Assembly: GCF_011799805.1 (NCBI RefSeq)
Contig: NZ_WXUB01000001.1
Location: forward strand, 186,001 to 250,000
From: Maribellus sediminis
Lineage (GTDB): Bacteria; Bacteroidota; Bacteroidia; Bacteroidales; Prolixibacteraceae
DNA length: 64,000 nucleotides
Reading direction: 5' to 3'
Shown here: piece after piece, positions 51,930 to 61,934 of the stretch
Position numbering within the stretch: position 1 is the first letter of the stretch
How the letters are laid out: the number at the start of each line of letters is the position of its first letter
Notes under the pieces: model-generated
Told to the model about the DNA's origin: nothing
The model's database searches: none
The model's input: the letters and a program-made list of their open reading frames with translations, nothing else
Translations under genes and position numbers: made by a program

Positions 51930-53014
51930 TACAATCCAAGTTTAGTTTTTATTGCATCCGGAATCGCATCTTTATGAACCAGGATGGCAATGGTTTTCAG
52001 GCGCACATAATCATCAGTAAGGTGGAGGTAGCCTTCGTAGTCGTTGCTGTCGACACCCCACGAGTTTTTAGTGTAAAAGCAATCTCTGCCACCGGCTTCT
52101 TTCGATAATCCAACAAAATGCATCAGGTGATCATCGGTTGTTGTTCGCCTGTAGAACGTTTCCTGACGCATTTCCTGGTCAACCTTACCAATTTGTTTTT
52201 GAGGCAAATCAGCTTTTCCATTTTTATGCCTGAACGTTTTTTCGCTGGTGTCGCCATCCCAGCAAACGGTGTAGCCTTGGTTCAATGAATAATACATTAC
52301 TTCCATCAACTCATCGATTGGTAAGTTGTAATACAGGTCGTGCGACCAGTTGTCGGGCACTTCCAAAACAAAAGGCTGGTAATACGCATGGTGGCTAAAA
52401 GAAGTCAACTCCACGTAATCATCAGGATTTATACCCAGCTTATCACGCAATTCAAGTGGTGTGTATTTCGAGTCTTCGTATTTGATCTGTTTAGGCAATT
52501 TCCCGAGTTGTTTTTTTAGAATAGGTTCCAGCGAAGACAGGTCGGAAGCATCAAAATTCTCGCGCTTTTTGTTCAGTTCTTTTACTTCTTGTTGTAATTG
52601 GGCGACCAACTCGCGGTGTTTGTATTCATCGTCAACCATGTTACCGGGAAAGGCTTCGTAGGTTGAAACGCCATGTTCGCGAACCACGTTCATTACATCG
52701 TGTGCCTGACCACCCTGACCAAAGTTGTTATTGCCTTGAAAAAGCAGGTAGTCGGAAGCCTTGTTTAGATAAGCATAATAAACAGAGTACATCATCGACA
52801 AACGAGTTTCAGGAAATCCTTTACGTAGAATTTCAGACTCCAGGAAACTGGTAGTTGCAAAACTCCAGCAGGTACCGGTACTACCCTGATCGATAACAGC
52901 GGTATGTGGCAATTCCTTGACGATGGTAAATTGTTCTTTTTCAGCTGCATCCTGGGCGTAGTTCACGCCTGAGAAAATTATTAAAATGGCCGACAGCAAT
53001 AATAACTTCTTCAT
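51929..53014 (-). CDS. C1 family peptidase (bleomycin hydrolase-like)
   Basis: 361 residues with signal peptide 1-20, so it is periplasmic or secreted. The papain-type active site QGSTGTCWSFATTSFLE has the nucleophile C49; the His block HLMHFVGLSKEAGG (about 303) and the Asn block YTKNSWGVDSN (about 322) are intact. The arrangement with a long insertion between Cys and His is that of PepC/bleomycin hydrolase, an aminopeptidase family. It may degrade peptides in the periplasm. It is coupled to the S4 gene. Confidence 0.92.
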   Translation of the reverse strand: MKKLLLLSAILIIFSGVNYAQDAAEKEQFTIVKELPHTAVIDQGSTGTCWSFATTSFLESEILRKGFPETRLSMMYSVYYAYLNKASDYLLFQGNNNFGQGGQAHDVMNVVREHGVSTYEAFPGNMVDDEYKHRELVAQLQQEVKELNKKRENFDASDLSSLEPILKKQLGKLPKQIKYEDSKYTPLELRDKLGINPDDYVELTSFSHHAYYQPFVLEVPDNWSHDLYYNLPIDELMEVMYYSLNQGYTVCWDGDTSEKTFRHKNGKADLPQKQIGKVDQEMRQETFYRRTTTDDHLMHFVGLSKEAGGRDCFYTKNSWGVDSNDYEGYLHLTDDYVRLKTIAILVHKDAIPDAIKTKLGL

Positions 53015-53016
53015 TT

Positions 53017-53367
53017 TTATAGATTTTTATATTCTTCCTGGACCTTTCGCGGCAGACTTTTTACGATCATTTCGTATGATTCGTCGATCATTTTGCCAAG
53101 AAGGGCAGGAGGTACCGTTCCATCTAAAATAATGGTATTCCAGTGTTGTTTGTTCAAATGGTAACCTTGTGTTATGGCGGGATAATGTGCCCGGAGTTCA
53201 ATGTTTTTCTCCGGATCGTTTTTTAAACTTATCTTCGATTCGTCGAGACTAAGCAGGCAAAACATTTTATTCATAACCTTGAAAACCAGTGTGGTTTCAT
53301 CGAATGGAAAACCTTCGGTTACGGCTTTTTTTGCAATGCAATATTCTCTTAGTTCTTCAACGTTCAT
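53017..53367 (-). CDS. MmcQ/YjbR family protein
   Basis: 116 residues from the ATG at 53367; a longer frame would add 23 residues of non-coding character. The family features VEELREYCIAKKAVTEGFPF, KMFCLLSLDE and LNKQHWNTIILDGTVPPALL are all present. MmcQ/YjbR proteins have a CyaY-like DNA-binding fold; their role is unknown. It is 2 bp before the C1 peptidase gene, in the same operon. Confidence 0.92.
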   Translation of the reverse strand: MNVEELREYCIAKKAVTEGFPFDETTLVFKVMNKMFCLLSLDESKISLKNDPEKNIELRAHYPAITQGYHLNKQHWNTIILDGTVPPALLGKMIDESYEMIVKSLPRKVQEEYKNL

Positions 53368-53532
53368 TTCGATAATTCTGAAAAGATAAAAGTAACAGAT
53401 TCGGCGTGAAAACAAAAGGAGAAACGAAATATACAACAGAATTGTTCTTTACCCCGCTACCTCATTTTGTACGGCATCTCCGCTTGTGGGAAGAGCTGAA
53501 GAAGGGCGATTGCGTTGATATAATCCGGGGAT

Positions 53533-53895
53533 TTACATGGTTGGGTAAAATGCATCCTTGAAATGTTCGAGCTCGTGTCCTTGTTTAAAAAAAATGACAG
53601 TAATTATGTCGAAACGGGTGTCAATATCCAGATCGTTTTCGATGATGTAGGCATCGGCAGCTTCAACAATGCGTTTTATTTTGGTGTTGGTAACCGCCTC
53701 CGAAGGATGTTCGTAACGAAGTCCGGACCGGGCTTTTACCTCAACAATTACCAGTTCTTCGCCGTCCATGGCAAGAATATCGAGTTCGAGGTGTCCGTAG
53801 TACCAGTTGGTAGCAACAATTTCGTAACCCAGTTTTACAAGGTGCTGTTGTGCCAGTCCTTCTGCTATTTCTCCAAGTTCGCGGGTGCTAACCAT
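53533..53895 (-). CDS. YraN family (UPF0102) endonuclease-like protein
   Basis: 120 residues, one restriction-endonuclease-like domain. GEIAEGLAQQHLVKLGYEIV, then YGHLELDILAMDGEELVIVE with the acidic pair and VKARSG, giving the E...D...ExK pattern. YraN proteins are widespread and linked with DNA repair/uptake but lack a fixed role. Confidence 0.92.
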   Translation of the reverse strand: MVSTRELGEIAEGLAQQHLVKLGYEIVATNWYYGHLELDILAMDGEELVIVEVKARSGLRYEHPSEAVTNTKIKRIVEAADAYIIENDLDIDTRFDIITVIFFKQGHELEHFKDAFYPTM

Positions 53896-54039
53896 GCTAT
53901 TAGTTTAGAGTTTAAAGTTCAGTGTTCAAAACCCAACTAAACGAATTCATTTGGGCAGGTTCAAGGTAGAAGTAAATGGTGTAAAGGCAAAGTTCGAACG
54001 CAGTCAATCTTACTCAATCTTCTTTCAATCTGCATTAAT

Positions 54040-54945
54040 CTACATCAATCTCAAAATTGTTCCTTTCTCATGAACCTCCATTTCCCATTCGCGACCAAAC
54101 ATCAGCGCCAGGTTCAGCTTGTCGTGACCGGCGGGTAATCCGAAGCAAACAGGGTAAGTTAAATCACTTACTGCATCAGCAATAATTTCATGGACCGACT
54201 GTCCGAATGGAGATTCATTGTCTTTCATGTCGGTGAAATCGCCGATGATCAGTCCGGCCAGGTTATCCAGTTTCCCGCTTAGTTTTAATTGATGGATCAT
54301 CCGGTCGGTGTGGTACAGAAACTCATCAATATCTTCCAGAAACAGGATCTTACCTTCGGTATCGAGATCGTAAAATGTACCTTGCAAACTGCTCACAATC
54401 GACAGGTTTCCGCCAATTAGTTCGGCTTTTACTTTACCTTGTCTGTTGAATTCGTTGCTTGTTATTTCGTAGGATGCCGTGTTTTCGGTAAGCACTTGCA
54501 TCAGCGAAGTCAGGTTCTCATTTGGTGCTCCTTCGTCGTTGAAAAAATAGCGGGGCATGGCACCGTGAATGCTGGGAATTTGATAATTATTAAGGCAGCA
54601 ATGCAAAATGGTGATGTCGCTAAAACCCACCAACCATTTCGGGTATTCAATGAAATTTGAAAAGTTCAGCTCGTCAATAATCCGAACTGTGCCGTAGCCA
54701 CCACGCGAACAAATAATTGCGGCACAATCGGGATCGTCGAGTGCTTCCTGCAGGTCTTCCAAACGTTGCTCGTCGGTACCGGCAAACTGATAATGTTCGG
54801 CAAAAACGTGTTTCCCTAATTCAACAGTGTATCCGGCATTTTCAAGCCATTCTACTGCGGGGATCACATGTTCACGGGCAATTTTGCCAGCCGGTGAAAC
54901 TATACGGATTTTCAGCCCGGGTTGTAATGGTGACGGTGTGATCAT
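54040..54945 (-). CDS. LD-carboxypeptidase (S66 family)
   Basis: 301 residues, cytoplasmic. It cuts the terminal D-Ala from tetrapeptide in murein recycling, or acts like MccF on microcin-type substrates. The Ser nucleophile is in WLVGFSDITILH (about 108-111); the Glu is in LFLEDIDEFLYHTDR and the His in GLPAGHDKLNLAL, completing the S-E-H triad of family S66. No signal peptide. It lies 9 bp after the lipoprotein hydrolase gene and may be co-transcribed. Confidence 0.93.
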   Translation of the reverse strand: MITPSPLQPGLKIRIVSPAGKIAREHVIPAVEWLENAGYTVELGKHVFAEHYQFAGTDEQRLEDLQEALDDPDCAAIICSRGGYGTVRIIDELNFSNFIEYPKWLVGFSDITILHCCLNNYQIPSIHGAMPRYFFNDEGAPNENLTSLMQVLTENTASYEITSNEFNRQGKVKAELIGGNLSIVSSLQGTFYDLDTEGKILFLEDIDEFLYHTDRMIHQLKLSGKLDNLAGLIIGDFTDMKDNESPFGQSVHEIIADAVSDLTYPVCFGLPAGHDKLNLALMFGREWEMEVHEKGTILRLM

Positions 54946-54954
54946 GGCATTCGT

Positions 54955-56172
54955 TTAATTTAAAGTTAATGCTATTTCGGCAGAAAAGTACTGGTTCAGA
55001 TCGTTGCGCTGGTCGAGCGATTTCCAAATACTGGCTATGTTACGTGTAGGAACTGCATCGTAAAGAACTTTGTCTTTGTAGAGCACCTTGACATTTTGGT
55101 CCGGATCAAGCATTTTATCGTTGAGCAAAATAAGGAGTTCATGAATTTGATCAGCTTTTTCAATGGTAATCGTTTGTCCATCAATACTGGCAATGATTTC
55201 GGCATCTTTCACAGCTTCTTCCTTCGGAACTTCCAGCCAGTAGAAACGCGAGTGCGTAACACCACTTTGTTTCCAAACCACTTTATCGGGGTAAGCAACC
55301 CGCTCGAACTGCGCCATCCATTCAATGGCAACGGTATCTTTTTTTTCCATCCAGTGCCCCATGCCTTCGTGAATCTGCACATCGTGCACATAACCGTGCG
55401 GATCGTTTTCCTGCAAACTATCCAGCATTTCGCCCCACTGTGCAGCAATATTATTTCTGTTGTAGGCGGCATCTTCGGCACCCATTTGAATATCGAAAGG
55501 AAGGTTTCGCAATCCCAGCGGTGATGCGTCGTTCGGGTGCCCGGCCATCATGGCGGCTGCGGCAAACCAGTCGGCCATACGTGGTGCAAGCTGGTAGGTA
55601 CCGTCGCCACCTGCCGAATATCCGGTGAGATAAACCCGGTTAGTATTGATGTCTTCAAAAACATTGGACAGCTGAATGAATAGGGCAAAAAAAGCATCGA
55701 TATGTTCCTGGTGCCAGAGGTTCCAGGTGTTGGTAGGTGCGCGCGGAGCCATATAGATTCCCTCTTCGGGTTCGTATAATTTTTGCTGATTCCCCCACTG
55801 CTGGTCGTTTACTTCAGCCGGCGCATTACCGCCTCCATGCATCGAAATGTACAAACTCCAGCCTTCGGGCGGTTTTTCGCCAAACTTTTTATACTTGAAT
55901 TTAAGTTGATGGTCGCCTAGAATCAAGGTTTCATTTTGCCACTCGCTTTCATATTCCTTTTTGAATTCGGCTTTGAGATGTTCATTGATCAACTGTGCTG
56001 CCAACTTACTTTCGTCTTCCGAAATATGCTTGCCCAGCTCCGAAATTCTGCCCGGATCTTCAGCCAGAAAGGTTTTCAGATTCCGAATGTTCTTTGAATT
56101 TTCTGGATTCTTGTTAATACAGGCAGCTAGCGCAATTGTGGTGATTCCAAGTATAAAAAATCGCTTTAACAT
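54955..56172 (-). CDS. Lipoprotein alpha/beta hydrolase (PHB depolymerase-like)
   Basis: 405 residues with lipobox ALAAC. The catalytic domain has LTGYSAGGDGTYQLAPRM with the nucleophile Ser, GAEDAAYNRNN and HEGMGHWMEKKD with the His. These are the features of esterase family 1-type (poly-3-hydroxybutyrate depolymerase-like) hydrolases, which often cut feruloyl or acetyl esters. The C-terminal part (about 310-405) is a beta-sheet add-on. The substrate is not known. It is in the same orientation as, and next to, the LD-carboxypeptidase gene. Confidence 0.85.
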   Translation of the reverse strand: MLKRFFILGITTIALAACINKNPENSKNIRNLKTFLAEDPGRISELGKHISEDESKLAAQLINEHLKAEFKKEYESEWQNETLILGDHQLKFKYKKFGEKPPEGWSLYISMHGGGNAPAEVNDQQWGNQQKLYEPEEGIYMAPRAPTNTWNLWHQEHIDAFFALFIQLSNVFEDINTNRVYLTGYSAGGDGTYQLAPRMADWFAAAAMMAGHPNDASPLGLRNLPFDIQMGAEDAAYNRNNIAAQWGEMLDSLQENDPHGYVHDVQIHEGMGHWMEKKDTVAIEWMAQFERVAYPDKVVWKQSGVTHSRFYWLEVPKEEAVKDAEIIASIDGQTITIEKADQIHELLILLNDKMLDPDQNVKVLYKDKVLYDAVPTRNIASIWKSLDQRNDLNQYFSAEIALTLN

Positions 56173-56197
56173 ATTTCTTTCCTTTGTGTTTCTGTTT

Positions 56198-56851
56198 TTA
56201 TGCCGATAAAATCTCGTACAGTTCTTCTATATCTTCTGCAAAAAAATCAGGTGACGCATTACGCAATTCTTCGGGTTTTCCAAAACCGTAAGATACGGCA
56301 ATGGTGGAAAGATTGTTTGCTTTTCCTCCTTCAATATCGAAAACAGTATCGCCAATCATAACGATCTCCGGAGAAGGTGAAAGTTGTTGCATTGTCATTA
56401 AGTCGGTAATAATCTGAGTTTTTGTGGCTTTTTCCCCTCCGTAATCGGCGCCTTTCAATTGAATAATGTATTTATCCATTTCGAAATATTCCATAATCTG
56501 AACGGCATATTTCTCGAGTTTCGATGTGGCGATGTACATTTTTTTACCCAGCCGGTCGAGTTCGGCAATCATTTCAAGAACACCGTCGTAGGGAACATTT
56601 TGGTGCCAGCCATTCTCGCCATAAAATTCCCTGAAATACTCCACTGCTATTTTAGTGTCTCTTACGTTCAGACCAAAAAGTTGGCTAAAACCCCATTGCA
56701 GCGGCGGCCCTATGAATCCATCGAGCAGGTTTTCAGGATAATCATCGATGTGCATTTTGTTTAGCGAATATTTCAGCGAGTTGATGATTCCCTGAGTGTT
56801 GTCGGTCAGGGTTCCGTCGAGGTCGAAAATTATATGCGTGAATTGTGTCAT
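56198..56851 (-). CDS. HAD hydrolase (phosphoglycolate phosphatase-like)
   Basis: 217 residues: motif I IIFDLDGTLTDNTQGI, motif II IATSKLEKYA, motif III GGEKATKTQI, motif IV MIGDTVFDIEGG. These and the helical cap at 15-85 are those of subfamily IA phosphatases such as Gph. It is likely a small-molecule phosphatase with housekeeping role. It is divergent from the glycine-rich gene with a short 99-bp interval. Confidence 0.92.
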   Translation of the reverse strand: MTQFTHIIFDLDGTLTDNTQGIINSLKYSLNKMHIDDYPENLLDGFIGPPLQWGFSQLFGLNVRDTKIAVEYFREFYGENGWHQNVPYDGVLEMIAELDRLGKKMYIATSKLEKYAVQIMEYFEMDKYIIQLKGADYGGEKATKTQIITDLMTMQQLSPSPEIVMIGDTVFDIEGGKANNLSTIAVSYGFGKPEELRNASPDFFAEDIEELYEILSA

Positions 56852-56950
56852 AATCTGAAAAACGCGAAGTTAAAGCATCCGCAACATAATTACAATTTCG
56901 GAACAGTTTTTGATTTTATGTTAATATCGAAAACCAGTAAACATGTAGCC

Positions 56951-58549
56951 ATGAAAAAACATTACTTAAATCTTTCGATAATATTTTTGCTGGTCACTGG
57001 ATTTTACTCAGAAAAGGCATCTGCCGGAATATTTTCTGGAAAAATCGATTCCATTCAAATTGTGTTTGATAAAAATCAACTGGTGTTACCTGGCGAGTCG
57101 TTTAAAATCGGGATCATCTCGTTTCATAAAAAGGGAAAAACAAAATCAACTTTTGGATTGCCGGGAGGATCCGTGTTTTGGTGGAAATACAATACCGAAA
57201 TAATTGGTGGTGATATTTCCGGCGCGAAAATAACTGTAAATCCGCAACTTGCTCCGGCAATGGGCAAATATATAAGTATCAAAGTCTGGCCGAAACGCGA
57301 ACCCGAAAAAGCGCAAAAAATACTTATTCCGCTCAATTACGAGACTAATATTGATTTTGTTGCCGATTACGGTTTCGATAAAGCCCCGGGTTGTTTTTTT
57401 ACGGGAGAGGTAGTAAGTACTTTCAACAACGGAATTCAGGTATCCGAACGAGTTCATCGTTACAATTCGAAGAATTTTGAAGCACGTTTTGTCTTTGACG
57501 GAGTTAAACTTGAAAAAGGGAAATTTCAGATTGAACCCGATTTTGAGCAGATTTCCGGACACCGTGTTGGAATAGCCATTAATGCCGAACAAGATAAAAG
57601 TTTGTGGGGAAGTTCATTTTTTGAGCTCGATTACAAACACAACTATTCTCTTGATTTTTTCGGGAATTCGGGAGGTAGTGGTTTTAGCGGAAGCGATGGC
57701 CGCGATGGTTTTATGGGAGGAAATGGTTCTTCGGGCGGAAACGGACAAAACGGTGCTCCGGGATACGATGGCCCGGATGTAGGCGTTTGGGCGGATATGT
57801 ATTACGATTCGTTGCTGGAATGCCAACTGCTGTATGTGTATGCCGAAAATTTCAATACTGGCGAAGCATTCAAATACCTGATTAATGTTGATGGCGGAAA
57901 GTTTTCTGTAAGTTCGAAAGGTGGCAGCGGCGGCAGTGGAGGGAATGGCGGCGACGGTGGTAATGGTGGGCGTGGTGCCGACGGAGAAGTTTGGTACAAA
58001 ACTGTCACAAAAACCAGGACTGTACGCAAACCTTTCTCCGAAACAGTTACCCGAAAAGTAAAAAAGAGAAGACCAACACGGACAGGACAGGAGGAAGAAT
58101 ATGAAGAAACCGTTACGGAAACCATAACCGTTTATCGCGATGTGAAGGAAACTTATCAGGTTCAGGAAAGACATCAGAAGCCGGGTGAAAAAGGAGGACA
58201 CGGTGGTGACGGTGGTGCAGGCGGTTTAGGAGGACCCGGAGGTTGGGGCGGTAACATTTTCCTGTATTTCACCAACGATGCAATGATTTATAAAAACCTG
58301 ATCGTTGCCAATAGTAAAGGCGGTAGTGGCGGCTCCAACGGAAGTGGAGGTGATGGCGGCCGCGGTGGCAATGGTGGATATGGTGAGCCGAATGGTAAAA
58401 ACGGGTACTCCGGATACGATGGCCCGTACGCAATGGGATGGGCACCCGACGGTAGAAGCGGTGATATTATTATAGGAAATACGGAGGAATTCTTCTTTTA
58501 CGGAAATACACCGGTTGACCAGGAAACCACTCAAAATAGGTCCTTTTAA
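56951..58549 (+). CDS. Secreted glycine-rich protein with a basic insert
   Basis: 532 residues from the ATG at 56951 (signal peptide MKKHYLNLSIIFLLVTGFYS; a longer frame starts at 56834 without one). An N-terminal beta-rich domain (about 30-235) is followed by four Gly-rich blocks (about 238-277, 323-346, 412-434, 455-500) such as GGSGGSGGNGGDGGNGGRGA. Between blocks 2 and 3 lies a charged insert (347-411) of TVTKTRTVRKPF and VTETITVYRDVKETY, a pattern of short amphipathic repeats. Gly-Pro-X regularity is absent, so it is not collagen. A surface or adhesive role is possible, function unknown. Confidence 0.7.
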   Translation: MKKHYLNLSIIFLLVTGFYSEKASAGIFSGKIDSIQIVFDKNQLVLPGESFKIGIISFHKKGKTKSTFGLPGGSVFWWKYNTEIIGGDISGAKITVNPQLAPAMGKYISIKVWPKREPEKAQKILIPLNYETNIDFVADYGFDKAPGCFFTGEVVSTFNNGIQVSERVHRYNSKNFEARFVFDGVKLEKGKFQIEPDFEQISGHRVGIAINAEQDKSLWGSSFFELDYKHNYSLDFFGNSGGSGFSGSDGRDGFMGGNGSSGGNGQNGAPGYDGPDVGVWADMYYDSLLECQLLYVYAENFNTGEAFKYLINVDGGKFSVSSKGGSGGSGGNGGDGGNGGRGADGEVWYKTVTKTRTVRKPFSETVTRKVKKRRPTRTGQEEEYEETVTETITVYRDVKETYQVQERHQKPGEKGGHGGDGGAGGLGGPGGWGGNIFLYFTNDAMIYKNLIVANSKGGSGGSNGSGGDGGRGGNGGYGEPNGKNGYSGYDGPYAMGWAPDGRSGDIIIGNTEEFFFYGNTPVDQETTQNRSF

Positions 58550-58565
58550 CTCTCTGTAAATTGTC

Positions 58566-58597
58566 TTTGTTAGCATTCTGAAAAACAACTATCTTTG
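58566..58597 (+). promoter_or_regulatory. Canonical Bacteroidota promoter for metG
   Basis: TTTG at 58566-58569, 20 bases, then TATCTTTG at 58590-58597. The start codon follows 43 bp later. Confidence 0.7.
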
Positions 58598-58639
58598 CAG
58601 CCCTGATTTCAAGAGTAAGAAAATTTCAAATATTTCAGA

Positions 58640-60673
58640 ATGAGTAAGTTCAAACGTACATTGATTACCACGGCATTGCCTTATGCAAATGGCCCGATTC
58701 ATATTGGTCACCTGGCCGGAGTTTATGTTCCTGCCGATATTTATGCCCGTTATTTGCGGCTAAAAAATGAAGACGTAATCATGATTGGTGGCTCTGACGA
58801 GCACGGTGTGCCAATTACGCTGAAAGCCAAAAACGAAGGTGTAACGCCACAGGATATTGTTGATCGTTACCACGGTATCATCAAAGACTCATTCGAGAAA
58901 TTTGGTATTTCGTTCGATGTTTACTCGCGTACAAGTGCGCCGATTCATCACGAAACTGCGAGTGAATTTTTCAAAAAACTCTACGACGAAGGCAAATTTA
59001 TTGAACAGACTTCAGAACAATATTTCGACGAAGAAAATAAACAATTTCTCGCCGATCGCTACATTATCGGTACCTGTCCGAAATGTGGTTTCGAAAAAGC
59101 ATACGGCGACCAGTGTGAAAGTTGCGGAACTTCACTCAGCCCAACTGAGTTGATCAATCCAACCTCAACCATCAGCGGAAACCAGCCGGTTTTAAAGGAA
59201 ACAAAACACTGGTACCTGCCGCTCGATCAGTACGAACCATGGCTGCGCGAGTGGATTCTGGAAGGACACCAGGAATGGAAGCCGAATGTGTACGGTCAGG
59301 TGAAATCGTGGATCGACGGCGGTTTGCAACCGCGTGCAGTTACACGCGACCTGGATTGGGGTGTGCCGGTTCCGGTGGAAGGAACCGACGGAAAAGTGCT
59401 TTACGTTTGGTTCGATGCCCCAATTGGTTACATTTCGGCTACCAAAGAACTAACTGAAGATTGGGAAACCTACTGGAAAGATCCTGAAACACGTATGTTG
59501 CATTTTATCGGCAAGGACAACATCGTTTTCCACTGTATTATTTTCCCGAGTATGCTGAAAGCTGAAGGTACCTTCAACCTGCCGGAGAATGTACCTGCCA
59601 ACGAGTTTCTGAACCTGGAGAGCGATAAAATTTCTACTTCGCGGAACTGGGCAGTTTGGTTACACGAATACCTCGAAGAATTCCCCGGCAAAGAAGACGT
59701 ATTGAAATATGTACTTACTGCGAATGCTCCGGAAACCAAGGATAACGATTTTACCTGGAAGGATTTTCAGGCCAGAAATAATAACGAGTTGGTTGCCATA
59801 CTCGGTAATTTTGTAAACCGCGCACTGGTGCTTACCAACAAATACTACGATGGTGCAGTGCCTGCTCTTGGCGAGTTAAGCGATTATGACAAGGAGGCGC
59901 TGGCTGAGATCGGAAAAATCAAAGCTGAGGTTGAAAAAAGTATCGATAATTTCAGGATTCGCGAATCGCTGAAAAATGCAATGGACCTGGCTCGTTTGGG
60001 TAATAAGTACCTGGCTGACGAAGAGCCCTGGAAGGTGGTAAAAACAGATCCGGAGCGCGTGAATACCATCATGAACATCTGTTTGCAGATTACCGCGAAC
60101 CTGACGATTTGTTTGGAACCATTCCTGCCTTTCAGTATGGATAAACTGCGTGGATTCCTGAACCTCGGGAAAATGGATTGGGAGCATTTTGGAAGCACCG
60201 AATTGTTGCCGGTTGGTCATCAGGTTAACAAGCCCGAACTGCTATTCGAAAAAATTGAAGATGCTACCATCGATGCTCAGATACAGAAACTGCTGGATAC
60301 TAAAAAAGCCAACGATGCTGCAAATGCTGTGGCAAAACCGGCCAAAGAAAATTGTTCGTTCGACGATTTCATGAAAATGGATATCCGCACCGGAACTATT
60401 CTTGAAGCCGAGTTGGTGCCAAAAACCAAGAAGCTGCTGAAACTGAAAATCGATACAGGAATCGACCAACGAACTGTAGTTTCGGGAATTGCAGAATATT
60501 ATCAACCCGAAAATATTATTGGGAAACAAGTGTCGATTCTTGTGAACCTGGAGCCACGCAAAATTCGTGGAATTGAATCTCAGGGAATGATCCTGATGGC
60601 TGAAGATGCCGACGGATCGTTGAAATTTGTTTCGCCTGTTGACAAGGTGAAAAACGGATCAGAAGTTCGATAG
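58640..60673 (+). CDS. metG: Methionyl-tRNA synthetase
   Basis: 677 residues, charges tRNA-Met. The HIGH motif is at 21-24 (PIHIGHLAG); zinc Cys are in CPKC (about 146) and CESC; the KMSKS loop reads [12 protein letters not shown] (about 329), as in other Bacteroidota MetG. The C-terminal tRNA-binding (EMAP-like) domain starts at about 575 ([20 protein letters not shown]) and supports dimerisation. The gene has a good promoter of its own and is followed by a GNAT gene 18 bp later. Confidence 0.97.
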   Translation: MSKFKRTLITTALPYANGPIHIGHLAGVYVPADIYARYLRLKNEDVIMIGGSDEHGVPITLKAKNEGVTPQDIVDRYHGIIKDSFEKFGISFDVYSRTSAPIHHETASEFFKKLYDEGKFIEQTSEQYFDEENKQFLADRYIIGTCPKCGFEKAYGDQCESCGTSLSPTELINPTSTISGNQPVLKETKHWYLPLDQYEPWLREWILEGHQEWKPNVYGQVKSWIDGGLQPRAVTRDLDWGVPVPVEGTDGKVLYVWFDAPIGYISATKELTEDWETYWKDPETRMLHFIGKDNIVFHCIIFPSMLKAEGTFNLPENVPANEFLNLESDKISTSRNWAVWLHEYLEEFPGKEDVLKYVLTANAPETKDNDFTWKDFQARNNNELVAILGNFVNRALVLTNKYYDGAVPALGELSDYDKEALAEIGKIKAEVEKSIDNFRIRESLKNAMDLARLGNKYLADEEPWKVVKTDPERVNTIMNICLQITANLTICLEPFLPFSMDKLRGFLNLGKMDWEHFGSTELLPVGHQVNKPELLFEKIEDATIDAQIQKLLDTKKANDAANAVAKPAKENCSFDDFMKMDIRTGTILEAELVPKTKKLLKLKIDTGIDQRTVVSGIAEYYQPENIIGKQVSILVNLEPRKIRGIESQGMILMAEDADGSLKFVSPVDKVKNGSEVR

Positions 60674-60691
60674 GTTTAAGCGGAATTCGTT

Positions 60692-61150
60692 ATGGTAAGC
60701 ATCAAAAGAACAAATTCGAAGGATAAAGATTTTGTGAGTTTGGTGGCAGAACTAAATGCTTTTCTGGCCATTATGGATGGTCGCGAACATGAATTTTACA
60801 ACCAGTTCAACCAGATCGAAGACATCCGGCATGTTGTGGTTGCTTATGTTGACGAAAAACCGGTTTCCTGCGGTGCCATTAAAGCTTTTGATGCTGATTC
60901 GATGGAGGTGAAACGAATGTTTACCCTGGAAGCTTACCGCGGAAAAGGAATAGCGGGCAGGGTATTAACAGAGCTCGAAACCTGGACACAGGAATTGGCC
61001 TTGTCGAAATGTGTTCTCGAAACCGGCAAACGTCTTCCGGATGCCATTCGTTTGTACACGAAAAACGGATATCAGCAGATCCCGAATTACGGGCAATATG
61101 TGGGGATGGAGAATAGCGTTTGTTTCGAAAAATTATTGAACAAAAAATAA
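60692..61150 (+). CDS. GNAT family N-acetyltransferase
   Basis: 152 residues. MEVKRMFTLEAYRGKGIAGR is the acetyl-CoA loop; VLETGKRLPDAIRLYTKNGY follows, a standard GNAT C-terminal part. The gene follows metG and shares its promoter. Substrate unknown. Confidence 0.9.
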   Translation: MVSIKRTNSKDKDFVSLVAELNAFLAIMDGREHEFYNQFNQIEDIRHVVVAYVDEKPVSCGAIKAFDADSMEVKRMFTLEAYRGKGIAGRVLTELETWTQELALSKCVLETGKRLPDAIRLYTKNGYQQIPNYGQYVGMENSVCFEKLLNKK

Positions 61151-61175
61151 GCGCCAACATAGCGTTGGTGCTTTT
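61150..61175 (+). terminator. Terminator after the metG operon
   Basis: GCGCCAAC pairs with GTTGGTGC (one G-U), followed by TTTT. Confidence 0.6.
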
Positions 61176-61227
61176 CCACAGGTTCTCTTGCCGTGTTAAA
61201 ACGGGTAGGTGCCTGTATTACTATATT

Positions 61228-61257
61228 AAACCGTTTCTGTACGCAGAAGCGGTTTTT
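61228..61257. terminator. Bidirectional terminator
   Basis: AAACCGTTTCTG pairs with CAGAAGCGGTTT (one G-U) around TACG, followed by TT on the plus strand and flanked by A/T on the minus strand. It ends the gene at 61262 from the right. Confidence 0.6.
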
Positions 61258-61261
61258 AGTT

Positions 61262-61762
61262 TTAGATTACCACCACCAGAACAACCAGCAGCGCAAGCAA
61301 CATCAGTAAAATAAACTGGTTACGCACAAATAGTCCGAGCAGGATGAGTATCTCCACCTCGTCGGTAATTGGCGTGGCCAAATCGATGGTGCCTTTGTCT
61401 TTGGTAATGAATTCGTGCGACGTGTAGGTAATAATGTCGATTCCATCAAATTTCCACGACCACTTCGACTGCCAGAAGTTTTTAATCTCAAGTTCAAACC
61501 GTTTTCCGTTGATAAGGATATCGCTGCGGGGATTTAAAAAATTGATCATAATGGTGCCCAGCAGAGACTGGCCGTTGGAGTCGTAGATCTCGAGTTTCGA
61601 AAGAAAAAACTCACGGTTCAGCGTAAACAAACGGCCGTTAATAATTGCCTGTGCTTTCGAGCTTACCATACTTTCCCAGTTGATGCTCCCGATTTTTTCA
61701 TTGCCCTGCGAAATTTCGAGTTTCGACCCAAATATTTCTTTCGTCCAACTAAGTTTTTCCAT
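61262..61762 (-). CDS. Tail-anchored protein of unknown function
   Basis: 166 residues. A beta-rich cytoplasmic part of about 135 residues (WTKEIFGSKLEISQGNEKIG, FLNPRSDILINGKRFELEIK) is followed by a very hydrophobic C-terminal helix (FILLMLLALLVVLVVVI), as in tail-anchored membrane proteins. It has no recognised domain and no catalytic motif. It is transcribed alone, on the minus strand. Confidence 0.6.
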   Translation of the reverse strand: MEKLSWTKEIFGSKLEISQGNEKIGSINWESMVSSKAQAIINGRLFTLNREFFLSKLEIYDSNGQSLLGTIMINFLNPRSDILINGKRFELEIKNFWQSKWSWKFDGIDIITYTSHEFITKDKGTIDLATPITDEVEILILLGLFVRNQFILLMLLALLVVLVVVI

Positions 61763-61934
61763 CTTCCTTTTTCGCTTTCGAGATGCAATTTATGAATTTT
61801 AGAAAGAATAAATAAGGGGGTAATGCATCATCAATGTCTTTTGACATTTATTAACATATTGTGTTGTGTGGTTTTTACACGAAATGGTGTGCTCGTGTTG
61901 AAAAAGCTGGTTTTTGTTGCTGTTAAGGCATTTA

